Below are positions 37,348-46,735 of a stretch of DNA of 64,000 nucleotides, piece after piece. Made by a program: the position numbers and the translations under genes. The stretch is from Leptospira brenneri. Its GTDB lineage: Bacteria; Spirochaetota; Leptospiria; Leptospirales; Leptospiraceae. The stretch covers positions 310,001 to 374,000 of the forward strand of contig NZ_NPDQ01000002.1 in NCBI RefSeq assembly GCF_002812125.1. Reading direction: 5' to 3'. Position 1 is the first letter of the stretch. The number at the start of each line of letters is the position of its first letter. Under the pieces are notes generated by a model that saw nothing but the letters and a program-made list of their open reading frames with translations, ran no database searches and had not been told where the DNA came from.

Positions 37348-38481
37348 TCAACGCGCTCGGAGGGATTTGGGAAGGTGTCTGTCTTCCTCATTTTCTCCCC
37401 AACCGAGCTTAGTAACACCATACAATCCCACTAGGAGAAAAAGGAAAACGGAAAGATAAAGTAAGGGACTGTATTCTTCTGAATAAAAAACCTTTCCTTC
37501 GCCTGGTTTGGGAGCTTTTTTCGGAGTCTGGGGTAAACCAAACTTTCTAGCAAGGGATTCAATTTGGATGAAATTGATGACAGGAACTTCTTTTTCTAAA
37601 AAGGATTTGATCACGGAATTGGGAATGTGGATTTCTTCAGGCAATCCAGTGATGAGTCCATTTTTGAAAACTTGTTTCCCGAGATTTGTTCCCAGGATGG
37701 TTGTCCCTCCGCCTACATTCACAAAAAGTTTGATGGGTTTTCCAGCGGCCAATTCTTCATATAGTTTCATTCTTTTTTCAATGGAATCATCAAAATGGAT
37801 GGGATCGAGGAGTTTTATTTGGTTTCTTTGTAAAGCACGACCAAGAAGTTCTTTACCCTCTTTGGAAATTCCCATTGCCTTATCTTGAATTCCTCCAAGA
37901 GACGCATAACTAGACTTAAACGAAAAGATTCCTGATTCGACTAATTCATTTTCCATATCCAACCATAACATCTGAGGATGATTGGCTCCAAATTGTGATG
38001 CGGAAGCACTTGAGATGATAATCGGCTTTAGTTTTAATGTATCAAGAGCAGCAAATAAACAAATATTCAACGCAGGAAAAGAACCTGATACAGCCACAGC
38101 TACTGTATCACCTTCTTCTATCTTAGCTTTTTTTAAATACTGAACCATAACGGCGGCAAAATTTGGATTGATGGAAGTTTGTTTTGCAGAAAGAGATCCA
38201 CTATTACTTGTAACAGGTGTTAGAAATTCGCCAATAAATCCAGAATTTGTTGGATCTAATTCTTTATAGTCAGGTTTTTTATGTTTTAGTAATTCTGGTT
38301 TTAAAATTTGAAATCCTCGTTCAGCAAGTTTTGCTGCATGAAGTTTTTTCTTAAAGTAAGGTTGTTCTTTTTTTACCTTACAAGTCTCAATTAACATAAG
38401 ACCAAGAATTCCTAAAATTACTAAAAGGAATAATGCAAGCCTGGAATGTTTCCAGGGAGACCAATAAATTTTAGTCATCAT
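37348..38481 (-). CDS. pgsW: Poly-gamma-glutamate system protein PgsW-like
   Basis: The 377-residue protein has an N-terminal TM anchor (about 15-33), an extracytoplasmic domain with 'VAVAVSGSFPALNICLFAAL' and the glycine-rich 'VNVGGGTTILG', and a C-terminal TM helix near 340-360. This matches the PgsW family found beside pgsB and pgsC in Gram-negative and anaerobic bacteria that lack PgsA. It overlaps pgsC by four bases. It may take the place of PgsA in export or assembly; that is inference from the gene set. Confidence 0.8.
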   Translation of the reverse strand: MMTKIYWSPWKHSRLALFLLVILGILGLMLIETCKVKKEQPYFKKKLHAAKLAERGFQILKPELLKHKKPDYKELDPTNSGFIGEFLTPVTSNSGSLSAKQTSINPNFAAVMVQYLKKAKIEEGDTVAVAVSGSFPALNICLFAALDTLKLKPIIISSASASQFGANHPQMLWLDMENELVESGIFSFKSSYASLGGIQDKAMGISKEGKELLGRALQRNQIKLLDPIHFDDSIEKRMKLYEELAAGKPIKLFVNVGGGTTILGTNLGKQVFKNGLITGLPEEIHIPNSVIKSFLEKEVPVINFIQIESLARKFGLPQTPKKAPKPGEGKVFYSEEYSPLLYLSVFLFLLVGLYGVTKLGWGENEEDRHLPKSLRAR

Positions 38482-38942
38482 AATGTTTCTAACTCAGTAC
38501 CTAAAAGAAAAATAAGAAGAATTTTTACAAATATAGAGGCGAGTATGAGAACAGAAGTAGTTTCTAATACACCTTGTCTTTCATACCAAATGGCGATGAG
38601 TCCAGGTATGATAAATCCAATCCCTCTAACTTCGGAAAGATATGATATATCTAAATCTGGTAGAACCTGATAGTTTAAAAGGTATCCAAAAAAATAACCA
38701 AATAATAAAATAAAAACAATTTTCCTTTTTCCAAAGATAAGTAAAAAGTTAGATAAAATTTCCACACAAAGATAAGATAGTAACGCAATCAAAAAGGTGA
38801 GGACAATATCCTTTGGGTGATTAAATGACAAAGCTAAATAACCTGGAACAACAAGTCCAGTCCCAAGAATGCCAAACAATTCCGAAAAAACTAAACTAAC
38901 CACAAGGCTGAGTCCAATGGAAAGAGGAAGAATTTCATTCAT
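38478..38942 (-). CDS. pgsC: Poly-gamma-glutamate biosynthesis protein PgsC/CapC
   Basis: A 154-residue integral membrane protein (family usual length about 149) with four to five TM helices. The opening 'LSIGLSLVVSLVFSELFGI...GLVVPGYLAL' and the later 'EVRGIGFIIPGLIA' are typical of CapC. With PgsB it forms the membrane synthase that polymerises glutamate through its gamma-carboxyl. It overlaps pgsB by eight bases and pgsW by four, so the three are translated together. Confidence 0.88.
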   Translation of the reverse strand: MNEILPLSIGLSLVVSLVFSELFGILGTGLVVPGYLALSFNHPKDIVLTFLIALLSYLCVEILSNFLLIFGKRKIVFILLFGYFFGYLLNYQVLPDLDISYLSEVRGIGFIIPGLIAIWYERQGVLETTSVLILASIFVKILLIFLLGTELETL

Positions 38943-40131
38943 TGATTTGTTCCGACCTGTTTTTTAAATATAAAGATAAGTCCATTCCCAGACCAACTAT
39001 ATTTCCAATACCAAAAACTAAAGATTGTTTTGGGAGAATTGAGAGTAAAGATTCAAAAATTCCATCTAAACTCAAATGTTCCCAAACAAAGATGGGAATG
39101 TCTTTTTTTGAATAGGCTTTTAAATATTTAAAAGCAAGAGATGTAGATGTACCAATCAAGATTACCGCATCATAACCTTCCCAATTGGCAAATTCCTTTG
39201 TTAGCTGATGGCTTCGTTCCGGCCTGTCTTCTCGTGTATGAAATAAAATGTATCTTTTTTTATATTGAGGATATCTTTCGATCACTGATGACCAAATATA
39301 CTTAGTGCTGTTAGGATCATTCGCAGCCATCGCATTGGCATAAAGAAATTCCTTACCAAAAAAATGGATTGTTGATACAGACAAAGCACCCGGATCTGGA
39401 GTGACTTTCCACATAGCTTCAAGGGCTTGTTTTCGATTCACACCTAAAACTTCGCAAACCTTTAGTGCCAGGTTCACATTTTCTTTGTGTTCCCAATAAG
39501 AAAACTTTGCCATTTCTTCGTCAGTGATTGAGTCATCAGAGTTTTCGTTCACTAAAATGGCATTCGTATTTCTATCCTCACAAACTTTAAGGACTAACGA
39601 TGTAAATTCAATTTGCCCGACAATTAGAGTTCCATTGACTGGACAGGCAGATAATAACGATTTGGCGACGTCTACCAAATCCGGTCCCATCACCTCTAGA
39701 TGGTCTTCCCTGATATTTGTAAGCACACCTATATCTGATTTTAGAATTTGCCCTTCACTTGCCCATTGATAGCGCGGTTCTAAAGCCATACATTCCAAAA
39801 CAACAATTTCGGCTCCTGATTGTTCTGCTTTCTTTAGAATTTTAATTTGTTCTAAAATGGATGGTTTTCCAAATCGTGTAATTGATTCTTCTGATCCATC
39901 AGGAAAAATCATTCTAGCCATCGTCCCAGTGGTTTTTGCAAAAACGGAAATTCCTGTAGAAGAAAGTCCTGATCGTATGAGCCTTGTTACACTAGACTTT
40001 CCTCTGGTTCCATTCACATGGATTCGATGTTTGAACTTTTTTATTGTACGATTGTGTAAAAAATATTCAAATGTGTAGTAAAGTAACAGTATTAGGATAA
40101 TTAGAAAAAAAAGAAAGGCGTTTGGTTTCAT
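38935..40131 (-). CDS. pgsB: Poly-gamma-glutamate synthase PgsB/CapB
   Basis: The 398-residue protein (Bacillus PgsB is 393) has an N-terminal TM helix (about 4-24) and a Mur-ligase-like ATP site 'HVNGTRGKSSVTRLI' near residues 38-52. It also shows 'ECMALEPRYQWASE', 'GVLTNIREDHLEVMG' and 'HTREDRPERS', all landmarks of CapB. It activates the growing chain with ATP as an acyl phosphate and adds glutamate. It is the first gene of the pgsB-pgsC-pgsW operon and is divergent from a SpoIIE phosphatase gene. pgsA/capA is absent from the window. Confidence 0.92.
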   Translation of the reverse strand: MKPNAFLFFLIILILLLYYTFEYFLHNRTIKKFKHRIHVNGTRGKSSVTRLIRSGLSSTGISVFAKTTGTMARMIFPDGSEESITRFGKPSILEQIKILKKAEQSGAEIVVLECMALEPRYQWASEGQILKSDIGVLTNIREDHLEVMGPDLVDVAKSLLSACPVNGTLIVGQIEFTSLVLKVCEDRNTNAILVNENSDDSITDEEMAKFSYWEHKENVNLALKVCEVLGVNRKQALEAMWKVTPDPGALSVSTIHFFGKEFLYANAMAANDPNSTKYIWSSVIERYPQYKKRYILFHTREDRPERSHQLTKEFANWEGYDAVILIGTSTSLAFKYLKAYSKKDIPIFVWEHLSLDGIFESLLSILPKQSLVFGIGNIVGLGMDLSLYLKNRSEQINE

Positions 40132-40215
40132 TTGAATTTTTCAGGATGATACATTTCCTTCAAGGGATTGTCATTTGATTGTAACCCAAAACTGAGAAGA
40201 TTCACCTAGTTTTCT

Positions 40216-42612
40216 ATGAGCATCCGTTACAAATTCTTATTAATATTGAGTGTGAGTCAAATTCTTCTTGTGATTGCTCTCACAACTAGTTTTGCCTACC
40301 TTCTGCAATCGGTTAAAAATATCCCCCAAACACAACGAGCGGAGGACCTTTCGCGGAATTTTCAAAGAGAACTGGAATTTAAAGAAGAAAAATTACGTTT
40401 GTTACTAGAAGAAATCACTTTTAATTCTCAAACTCGAGGGATTTTAGAAAGAGGACTTGCTGATCGTTCTGTTTTATCAAAGGAACTTCCTTATTTACAA
40501 CAAATTTTAAAAAGATATGGCCTATCTATTTTCGAGATTGGAGACAATCAGGGGAGGGTTTTGTTTCGTGTACATCGCCCCAAAGACTACGGTGATGATA
40601 AAAAAAATCAACCTATCATTCGCAATGCTTTGAATGGGCAATCCACTGCCGCTTTGGAAGATGGGCACAGTGGACTTGGATTTCGATTGGCAGCTCCACT
40701 TTTTGGTCGAGGAACAATTCTGATTGGTCAAGTAGTAGATGACAACTTTACAAAAACCATTTCCAAAGACAACCGAATCCATTTAGCAATTTTTCAAGAA
40801 GGAAAAGTAAAAACTATTGGATCAGATATGATTCGTTTGGTGATGAATGAAAAACCTAATTTGTTAATGGAAGAACAAAGGTTTCATTTTCAAAGTAAAC
40901 CTTATTATTTAGTTAAAATACCTTATGTGGGAAGTTCTCAATCAGTAAAACATTTAGTATTCCATGTGTTGATTGATGAAAATGAAGTAGAGTCAAAAAC
41001 ATGGAAAATTTGGTCTTTTTTTGTGATCGCATCACTAGTGTTGTGTGGTGTTATTTTCCTCATTTCCTTTTTGTTTTCCCGAGATATGGTGGAGGCAATC
41101 AAATTACTCACCACTGCTATGGTGGATTTAGACCAGTGGAAACCAGAAACTTTGCCTACTCATCGAAGTGATGAAATCGGGCAAATGGGAAGAGTTTTCG
41201 TTGAAATGAAAGAAGAGTTATCGGAACACCAAAACCATTTAGAAGAAATGGTAGAGCAAAGAACCAGAGAATTAAATGAAACTTTATCTGAGATGCAAAA
41301 ACTTCAGGATAAACAAGATGGAGATTACTTTCTAACATCTTTGCTTATTAAACCTTTACGTGGTTCGTTTGCGAAATCCGAAACAGTTTCGATCAAAATC
41401 TTTGAACGCCAGATGAAACAATTTAAGTTTCGTAATAAACAATCTGAAATCGGTGGTGATCTTTCTGTTTCTGACTCTATCTTTTTGATGGGTAAAAAAT
41501 ATACTGTATTCCTTAACGCAGACGCTATGGGTAAATCCATTCAAGGTGCCGGTGGTGCTCTCGTGATGGGAACAGTTTTCAAATCAATCATCACTAGAAC
41601 ACAAAAATTGCGTTATATGCAAGATAGGCATCCCGAAAGGTGGCTGAAGGAATGTTTTCAAGAAGTTCACAATGTTTTTATCAGTTTTGATGGGCATATG
41701 TTACTATCCGCCATACTCGGATTAGTTGATGAGGAAACAGGAACTTTGTATTATATCAATGCAGAACATCCTTGGATTGTGTTGTATCGAGATGGAAATG
41801 CAAGTTTTATTGAGAATGAACATTCATTACGTAAAATCGGTTTTACTGAGATGAGTGGAGATGAAGTGGTGATTAAGATTTATCCTCTCCGTGCGGGTGA
41901 TGTTTTAATTTTGGGTTCAGACGGACGAGACGATTTATTTGTAGGACAATCTGGTGGAAACCGACTCATTAACGACGACGAAACAGTTTTCCTTCGCCAT
42001 GTCAAAGAAGGTGGCGGTGATTTGAACCAAATCTGTAAAACAATGTTTTTGTTTGGGGATTTGACAGATGATTTGAGTTTAATGAGAATCTCCTTTTTGG
42101 AAGAAGTTGCCCATGCTGCCAAAGAATCAACTAAGACAAATGTCTATTACCAAATGTTGGGAGAAGGAATTCAATCTTATCGTGATGGTGAATGGAATAA
42201 TGCAATTTTTGCATTAGAACTAGCGTTAGATTCAGAACCTGATGATCTTTATTGTCTTAGAGAATTATCCAAATTGTATATGAAATCTAAAGATTACGAA
42301 AAGGCCATTGAACTTGCGAATCGTTATTTACAATTAAATCCAGGAGACACGGACTTTTTGTTTTATATTGCGTATGCTCACAAACAAAGAAGAGATTTTG
42401 TTTTGGCTACAGATTTTGCAGAAAGACTTCGTTTTAGAGATCCTAAAAATTTTAACAACCTTCTGTTACTTGCGGAAATTCTAATGCATAGGAGAGATAT
42501 TGAACGTTCCAAAGAAGTTCTATTGGCTTTGCAAGAAATGGCTCCCGAAAATCCAAAACTTCTAAAACTAAAAAACTTTTGGAAAAAAATGGTATCTACT
42601 TCTGTAACTTGA
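40216..42612 (+). CDS. SpoIIE-type phosphatase with cache-like sensor, HAMP and TPR domains
   Basis: The 798-residue protein has TM1 (about 8-30), an extracytoplasmic cache-like domain (about 35-265) and TM2 (about 270-292). A HAMP segment and coiled coil lead to the PP2C/SpoIIE domain (about 390-640), with 'IGGDLSVSD', 'NADAMGKSIQGAGG' and 'GSDGRDD' giving the metal aspartates. C-terminal TPRs follow (about 650-795). It would couple an external signal to dephosphorylation of a STAS protein. Such a protein is encoded tail-to-tail one base away (42614-42949). It is a close paralogue of the truncated gene at 1-903. Confidence 0.93.
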   Translation: MSIRYKFLLILSVSQILLVIALTTSFAYLLQSVKNIPQTQRAEDLSRNFQRELEFKEEKLRLLLEEITFNSQTRGILERGLADRSVLSKELPYLQQILKRYGLSIFEIGDNQGRVLFRVHRPKDYGDDKKNQPIIRNALNGQSTAALEDGHSGLGFRLAAPLFGRGTILIGQVVDDNFTKTISKDNRIHLAIFQEGKVKTIGSDMIRLVMNEKPNLLMEEQRFHFQSKPYYLVKIPYVGSSQSVKHLVFHVLIDENEVESKTWKIWSFFVIASLVLCGVIFLISFLFSRDMVEAIKLLTTAMVDLDQWKPETLPTHRSDEIGQMGRVFVEMKEELSEHQNHLEEMVEQRTRELNETLSEMQKLQDKQDGDYFLTSLLIKPLRGSFAKSETVSIKIFERQMKQFKFRNKQSEIGGDLSVSDSIFLMGKKYTVFLNADAMGKSIQGAGGALVMGTVFKSIITRTQKLRYMQDRHPERWLKECFQEVHNVFISFDGHMLLSAILGLVDEETGTLYYINAEHPWIVLYRDGNASFIENEHSLRKIGFTEMSGDEVVIKIYPLRAGDVLILGSDGRDDLFVGQSGGNRLINDDETVFLRHVKEGGGDLNQICKTMFLFGDLTDDLSLMRISFLEEVAHAAKESTKTNVYYQMLGEGIQSYRDGEWNNAIFALELALDSEPDDLYCLRELSKLYMKSKDYEKAIELANRYLQLNPGDTDFLFYIAYAHKQRRDFVLATDFAERLRFRDPKNFNNLLLLAEILMHRRDIERSKEVLLALQEMAPENPKLLKLKNFWKKMVSTSVT

Positions 42613-42613
42613 G

Positions 42614-42949
42614 TTATTGAAAAGAGTTGATGGCTTCTTCTGTGCTTTCAAAGATTTGAATGACAGAAGAAATTTTAGAAATACGAAAGATCTGACGAAT
42701 CGTTTTGGAAACGTTTACGATTCTTAATCCACCACCTAACTCAGTCAATTTGTCGTTTAGAGACATGATGAGGCCAAAGCCAGAAGAGTCAATAAAGCTG
42801 ACTCCTTCTAAATCGAAGATAAATTTATGTTCTTCTTGTGATGCAGATTCTTTGATCCGTTCCTTTAGAATGCCGGCATTTAACATGTCTAAGTTGCCGA
42901 ACAATTTTAAGACAACAATTCCATCAGATTTAGATTCTGTATATTCCAT
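42614..42949 (-). CDS. STAS-domain anti-anti-sigma factor
   Basis: A 111-residue single STAS domain with the motif 'FIDSSGFGLIM'; S55 or S56 is the phosphorylation site as in SpoIIAA/RsbV. When dephosphorylated by a SpoIIE/RsbU phosphatase it binds an anti-sigma kinase and frees the sigma factor or another target. The adjacent SpoIIE phosphatase gene is a natural partner, although the genes are convergent and so not co-transcribed. No anti-sigma kinase is nearby. Confidence 0.93.
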   Translation of the reverse strand: MEYTESKSDGIVVLKLFGNLDMLNAGILKERIKESASQEEHKFIFDLEGVSFIDSSGFGLIMSLNDKLTELGGGLRIVNVSKTIRQIFRISKISSVIQIFESTEEAINSFQ

Positions 42950-42993
42950 TGAACCGCTTTGAGAATAGCCAATTTTCGGATTTGGTCAATAGA

Positions 42994-45042
42994 TTAATTC
43001 ACGAACTTGTCCCATTTTTCCTCCACTGAAATGGATCTAAGGATTCGCCAAATCAGTTTGGAACCGTTTTCCGAATTGGTCATGATGACCACTCCATAAC
43101 CTTTTTCTGTATTAAAAATGGCAAGTGACTTATGTCCCTTTGTATGCCCGCCATGGAAGAAATATTCTGTTTTTCCTGTGCGATTTAAGAAAAATCCATG
43201 GGCGACGAGGGCGTGGACAGTAAGATTTGCAGCACTCATTTTGGGAGAAAGTAAATACTCTGCTGACTCTTTGGTGAGAAAGTTTGATTTCCCTTGTTTT
43301 GCCTTTGCTACTTCGTGAAATAAAATTCCGACTTCTTCTGGAGTTGTCCAAAGTCCTCCCGAGGAAAGTTCTGGTGTGACAAAGGATTTTTGTGGGAGTA
43401 AATTTCCTTGTTCGTCATAACCATCACAACGATCATCTTCAGTTGTTAGGTTCTGCTTGAAAGTGCTTCTGGTCATGTGTAGAGGTTGGAATACAACTTC
43501 AGACATTAGGTTTTGAAATGACTTTTTTGTTCGGTCAGTTAGGATTTCTTGTACAATGCTATACCCACCACCGGAATAACGAGATTTACTTCCCGGTTTA
43601 TAATACAATTTTAAACCGTTTCCTTTTGTGGTGTTTGTATCTTTTAATTCTCGTAAGTGTTTTTTTCCTGAATTGATTGGATCATCCCAGTTTCCTTTTT
43701 CAGTCAGTCCACTAGTATGAGATAATATTAAGTCGAGATTTACGAGGGATCTTTTTTTTGTATTAGGTACGGAAACTTTAAATGTTTTGAGTTTTCCTAT
43801 CCAATTAGAATATAAATCAAGTTGGCCAGATTCAACTAATCTAAGTGTTGCGGTTGCAGTCATTGTTTTAGAAAGTGACCCTGCGCGGAAAAGAGTGTTT
43901 TGGCTTTTTGTTCCATACATTTTTTTCCAACTTAATCCGTGGTTTCTAAACACTGCAATACCAAGTGAAGGAACTTTTTCCTCTTTCATTAAGTCTTCGA
44001 TATAAACTTCATTAGGAAGATTGGTTTTTTTTCTGAGGTTTAATTTTTTAGCATAAAAAATGATTTCTGTTAGTGCCGATTTTACAGAAGACAAATCCCC
44101 CTTACTTTTTCCGTAAGGACTTACAATTGTTATAAAGATCCTACTTTTTAAGTCATGATAAACAAAGTTTGATATTCCTTTTTCTTTCCCGTAAGTCCAA
44201 TAAAAGTAATCTCCTACAAAAACTCCTTCTCCAAAAGCAATAGGATCTTCGGATATAGAATCAGACAAAACTGTTTTTTTAATCAAGGTATCTCTGGATA
44301 ACTTTGATATCAGTTTTGGTTTTTTTAACTCCAAACTGAAAAGAGAAAGGTCTTCCGGGATAGAATAGATTCCGCTATTACCTAATAAAACCTCACCCGA
44401 ATCCACTGTAGTATTTTGAAACCCAAGAGGACTAAATACCTTTTCTTTTAAATAATGGGAATAAGATGTTCCTGTAACTTTTTCTATGATATAAGACAAA
44501 AAAAGATAATCAAGTCGGCTGTATTTCCAATACTCTCCTGGAGGGAAGGCCGGTTTTAATTTGGATTCTAAAAAAAGTCGTTTGATATCATCGCGTTTTA
44601 AATGATTTTTTTCTGAATCGAAGTTGGGTAAAAATTCGATGATTTTTGGTAACCCAGAAGTATGGCGTAATAAATGTCCAATGGTGATTTTTGAATAGGG
44701 AAACCATTTTAGGTGTTTAGATACAGAGTCAGTTAATGATATTTTTTTTTCTTCTTCTAATATATGAATTACATAAGCAGTAAAAGTTTTTGTCGATTCA
44801 CCTAATGGAAAATTATGTTTTTTATAAAGTTGTGAATTTTTTCTTTTTTTTCCCGGATAAATGGATTCTCGAAAAAGGATGTTGTCGTCTTGTGAAATTA
44901 AAACTGCTCCTTGAAATCCTTCTTGTTTGATTTTCCTGCGAATTTTTTCTTTGGTTTCTTCTGAAAAAGTACCTATTTCGGATTCTCCACAGTTGGTAAC
45001 TAATAAACTGAGAAAAATACAGATGAGAATCCGAAATAACAT
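42994..45042 (-). CDS. Double beta-lactamase-fold lipoprotein, first domain apparently inactive
   Basis: The 682-residue product has a lipobox ending at C18 ('LVTNC') and two class-C beta-lactamase/DD-peptidase-like domains. The second (about 345-680) has an intact SxxK (S389-L-S-K392), 'Y-S-G' and 'HGGHTKG'. In the first (about 30-335) the SxxK position reads G81-E82-S-T-K85, so Glu replaces the nucleophile, and the KTG/HxG region is also lost. It could be a penicillin-binding esterase or peptidase with a pseudo-enzyme partner domain. It lies five bases after gpmI. Confidence 0.85.
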   Translation of the reverse strand: MLFRILICIFLSLLVTNCGESEIGTFSEETKEKIRRKIKQEGFQGAVLISQDDNILFRESIYPGKKRKNSQLYKKHNFPLGESTKTFTAYVIHILEEEKKISLTDSVSKHLKWFPYSKITIGHLLRHTSGLPKIIEFLPNFDSEKNHLKRDDIKRLFLESKLKPAFPPGEYWKYSRLDYLFLSYIIEKVTGTSYSHYLKEKVFSPLGFQNTTVDSGEVLLGNSGIYSIPEDLSLFSLELKKPKLISKLSRDTLIKKTVLSDSISEDPIAFGEGVFVGDYFYWTYGKEKGISNFVYHDLKSRIFITIVSPYGKSKGDLSSVKSALTEIIFYAKKLNLRKKTNLPNEVYIEDLMKEEKVPSLGIAVFRNHGLSWKKMYGTKSQNTLFRAGSLSKTMTATATLRLVESGQLDLYSNWIGKLKTFKVSVPNTKKRSLVNLDLILSHTSGLTEKGNWDDPINSGKKHLRELKDTNTTKGNGLKLYYKPGSKSRYSGGGYSIVQEILTDRTKKSFQNLMSEVVFQPLHMTRSTFKQNLTTEDDRCDGYDEQGNLLPQKSFVTPELSSGGLWTTPEEVGILFHEVAKAKQGKSNFLTKESAEYLLSPKMSAANLTVHALVAHGFFLNRTGKTEYFFHGGHTKGHKSLAIFNTEKGYGVVIMTNSENGSKLIWRILRSISVEEKWDKFVN

Positions 45043-45047
45043 TTAAA

Positions 45048-46700
45048 TTAGTCTCTGTTGATTAGACTTGGGTGGTATCCTTCTGGCGCTTCAAACCCTA
45101 AAAGATCCATCATCGTTGCAGCAACATTAGCGAGTCCTTTTTCTTTTAAGTTCTGATTGAGTTTGATTTTTCCTTTTGGATCGTATAACACAAATTGTAC
45201 TGGGTTTAGTGTATGACTTGTTTTGGGAACAGGTTTTCCTTCTTTGGAAGTTTCTGCTGTTCCTTTTTTGTTTAGTTGGTACATTTCGTCCGCATTTCCA
45301 TGATCAGCGGTAATACATAAAACTGTACCAGTTTCATCACAGATTTTTTTGATTCTATCTAAACAAACATCTAGGTACTCCAAACCGCGTACAGTGGCAT
45401 CCATGTTTCCAGTATGTCCAACCATGTCTCCATTTGCATAATTAACTCTTAAAAACGGAAATTTATGAGAAGTAAGAGCAAGCACAAGATTGTCTGTGAT
45501 TTCTTTTGCTTTCATTTCAGGTTTTTGGTCAAAAGGAATGATGTCTGATTTTACTTCTTCGTAAGTTTCTAAAGTTTGATTAAAATATCCGGATCTATTT
45601 CCGTTCCAAAAAAAAGTAACGTGTCCATACTTTTGCGTTTCGGAGAGGGCGTACTGGGCGACTCCTTCGTTTGCAAAGTATTCTCCCATAGTACGATCAA
45701 TTGCAGGTGGAGCAACTAAGTATTGTTTGGGGATGAATAGGTCTCCATCATATTGCATCATTCCAGCAAATTCGACTTTTGGAAACCGTTTTCGATTGAA
45801 GTTTGTTAATGTTTCTTCTGTAAAAGCTCTTGAAATTTCAATGGCACGATCTCCACGGAAATTAAAAAATACAACTGAATCATTATCTTCCACTTTTCCA
45901 ATAGGTTTGCCGTTCGAATCTCCAACCACAAATCCAGGTAAGTATTGATCAATGACTGCTGGATTTTCAGTGCGAAAGGTTTCGATGGCTTCTTTGGCAG
46001 TTGCAAAAATTCTACCTTCTCCTTCGACATGATGATTCCAACCTCTTTCTATCATAGACCAATCAGCATCATAACGATCCATCGTGAGTTCCATTCGTCC
46101 CCCACCTGAAGCAATAAGTATATCGATCCCTTTTTTACGATATCCATCCAAATACTCTTCGAATGGATTAAGGTAGTCTAACGCTGATTTTTCGGGGACA
46201 TCTCGTCCATCAAGGAGAATGTGAAGTCTTATTTTTTTGACGTCTTCTTTGATTGCGTTATCGATAAGAGCTTTTAAATGATCGATATGACTATGCACAT
46301 TTCCGTCTGAGAATAGTCCTAGAAAATGAAAAGTGGATTGGTTCGATTTACAATTAGAAACCATTTTTTTCCAAATGGGGCCGATAAACAAACTCCCATT
46401 TTCGATTGATTGAGAAACTAATTTAGCACCTTGGTCAAAAATTCTTCCTGAACCTAAAACATTATGACCCACTTCGGAGTTACCCATATCTTCGTCGCTG
46501 GGCATACCAACTGCGGTTCCATGTGCTTTTAATAAAACAGTAGGATGCGAATTCCAAAGACCTTTTAAGACAGGCATTTGTGCTTTGGCTACGGCGTTTC
46601 CGTTTTCATATCCCTTTTCTGTAAACCCAACTCCATCTAAGACGATGAGTAAAACTTGTTTGGCAAGTGGACCTTTAGGTTGTTTTTTTAGAGTTAACAT
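45048..46700 (-). CDS. gpmI: 2,3-bisphosphoglycerate-independent phosphoglycerate mutase
   Basis: The 550-residue protein has the alkaline-phosphatase-type metal core ('LLIVLDGVG' near 18-26, later '[10 protein letters not shown]'). The catalytic serine is in 'DMGNSEVGH' near residue 75, as in GpmI. It converts 3- to 2-phosphoglycerate using two Mn2+ ions. The family is usually about 510 residues; the extra length is spread in the phosphotransferase insert. Its 3' end is five bases from the double beta-lactamase gene. Confidence 0.96.
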   Translation of the reverse strand: MLTLKKQPKGPLAKQVLLIVLDGVGFTEKGYENGNAVAKAQMPVLKGLWNSHPTVLLKAHGTAVGMPSDEDMGNSEVGHNVLGSGRIFDQGAKLVSQSIENGSLFIGPIWKKMVSNCKSNQSTFHFLGLFSDGNVHSHIDHLKALIDNAIKEDVKKIRLHILLDGRDVPEKSALDYLNPFEEYLDGYRKKGIDILIASGGGRMELTMDRYDADWSMIERGWNHHVEGEGRIFATAKEAIETFRTENPAVIDQYLPGFVVGDSNGKPIGKVEDNDSVVFFNFRGDRAIEISRAFTEETLTNFNRKRFPKVEFAGMMQYDGDLFIPKQYLVAPPAIDRTMGEYFANEGVAQYALSETQKYGHVTFFWNGNRSGYFNQTLETYEEVKSDIIPFDQKPEMKAKEITDNLVLALTSHKFPFLRVNYANGDMVGHTGNMDATVRGLEYLDVCLDRIKKICDETGTVLCITADHGNADEMYQLNKKGTAETSKEGKPVPKTSHTLNPVQFVLYDPKGKIKLNQNLKEKGLANVAATMMDLLGFEAPEGYHPSLINRD

Positions 46701-46735
46701 AGATTAGATTCTCCTGTCTTTTTCCACTCTGAGAT

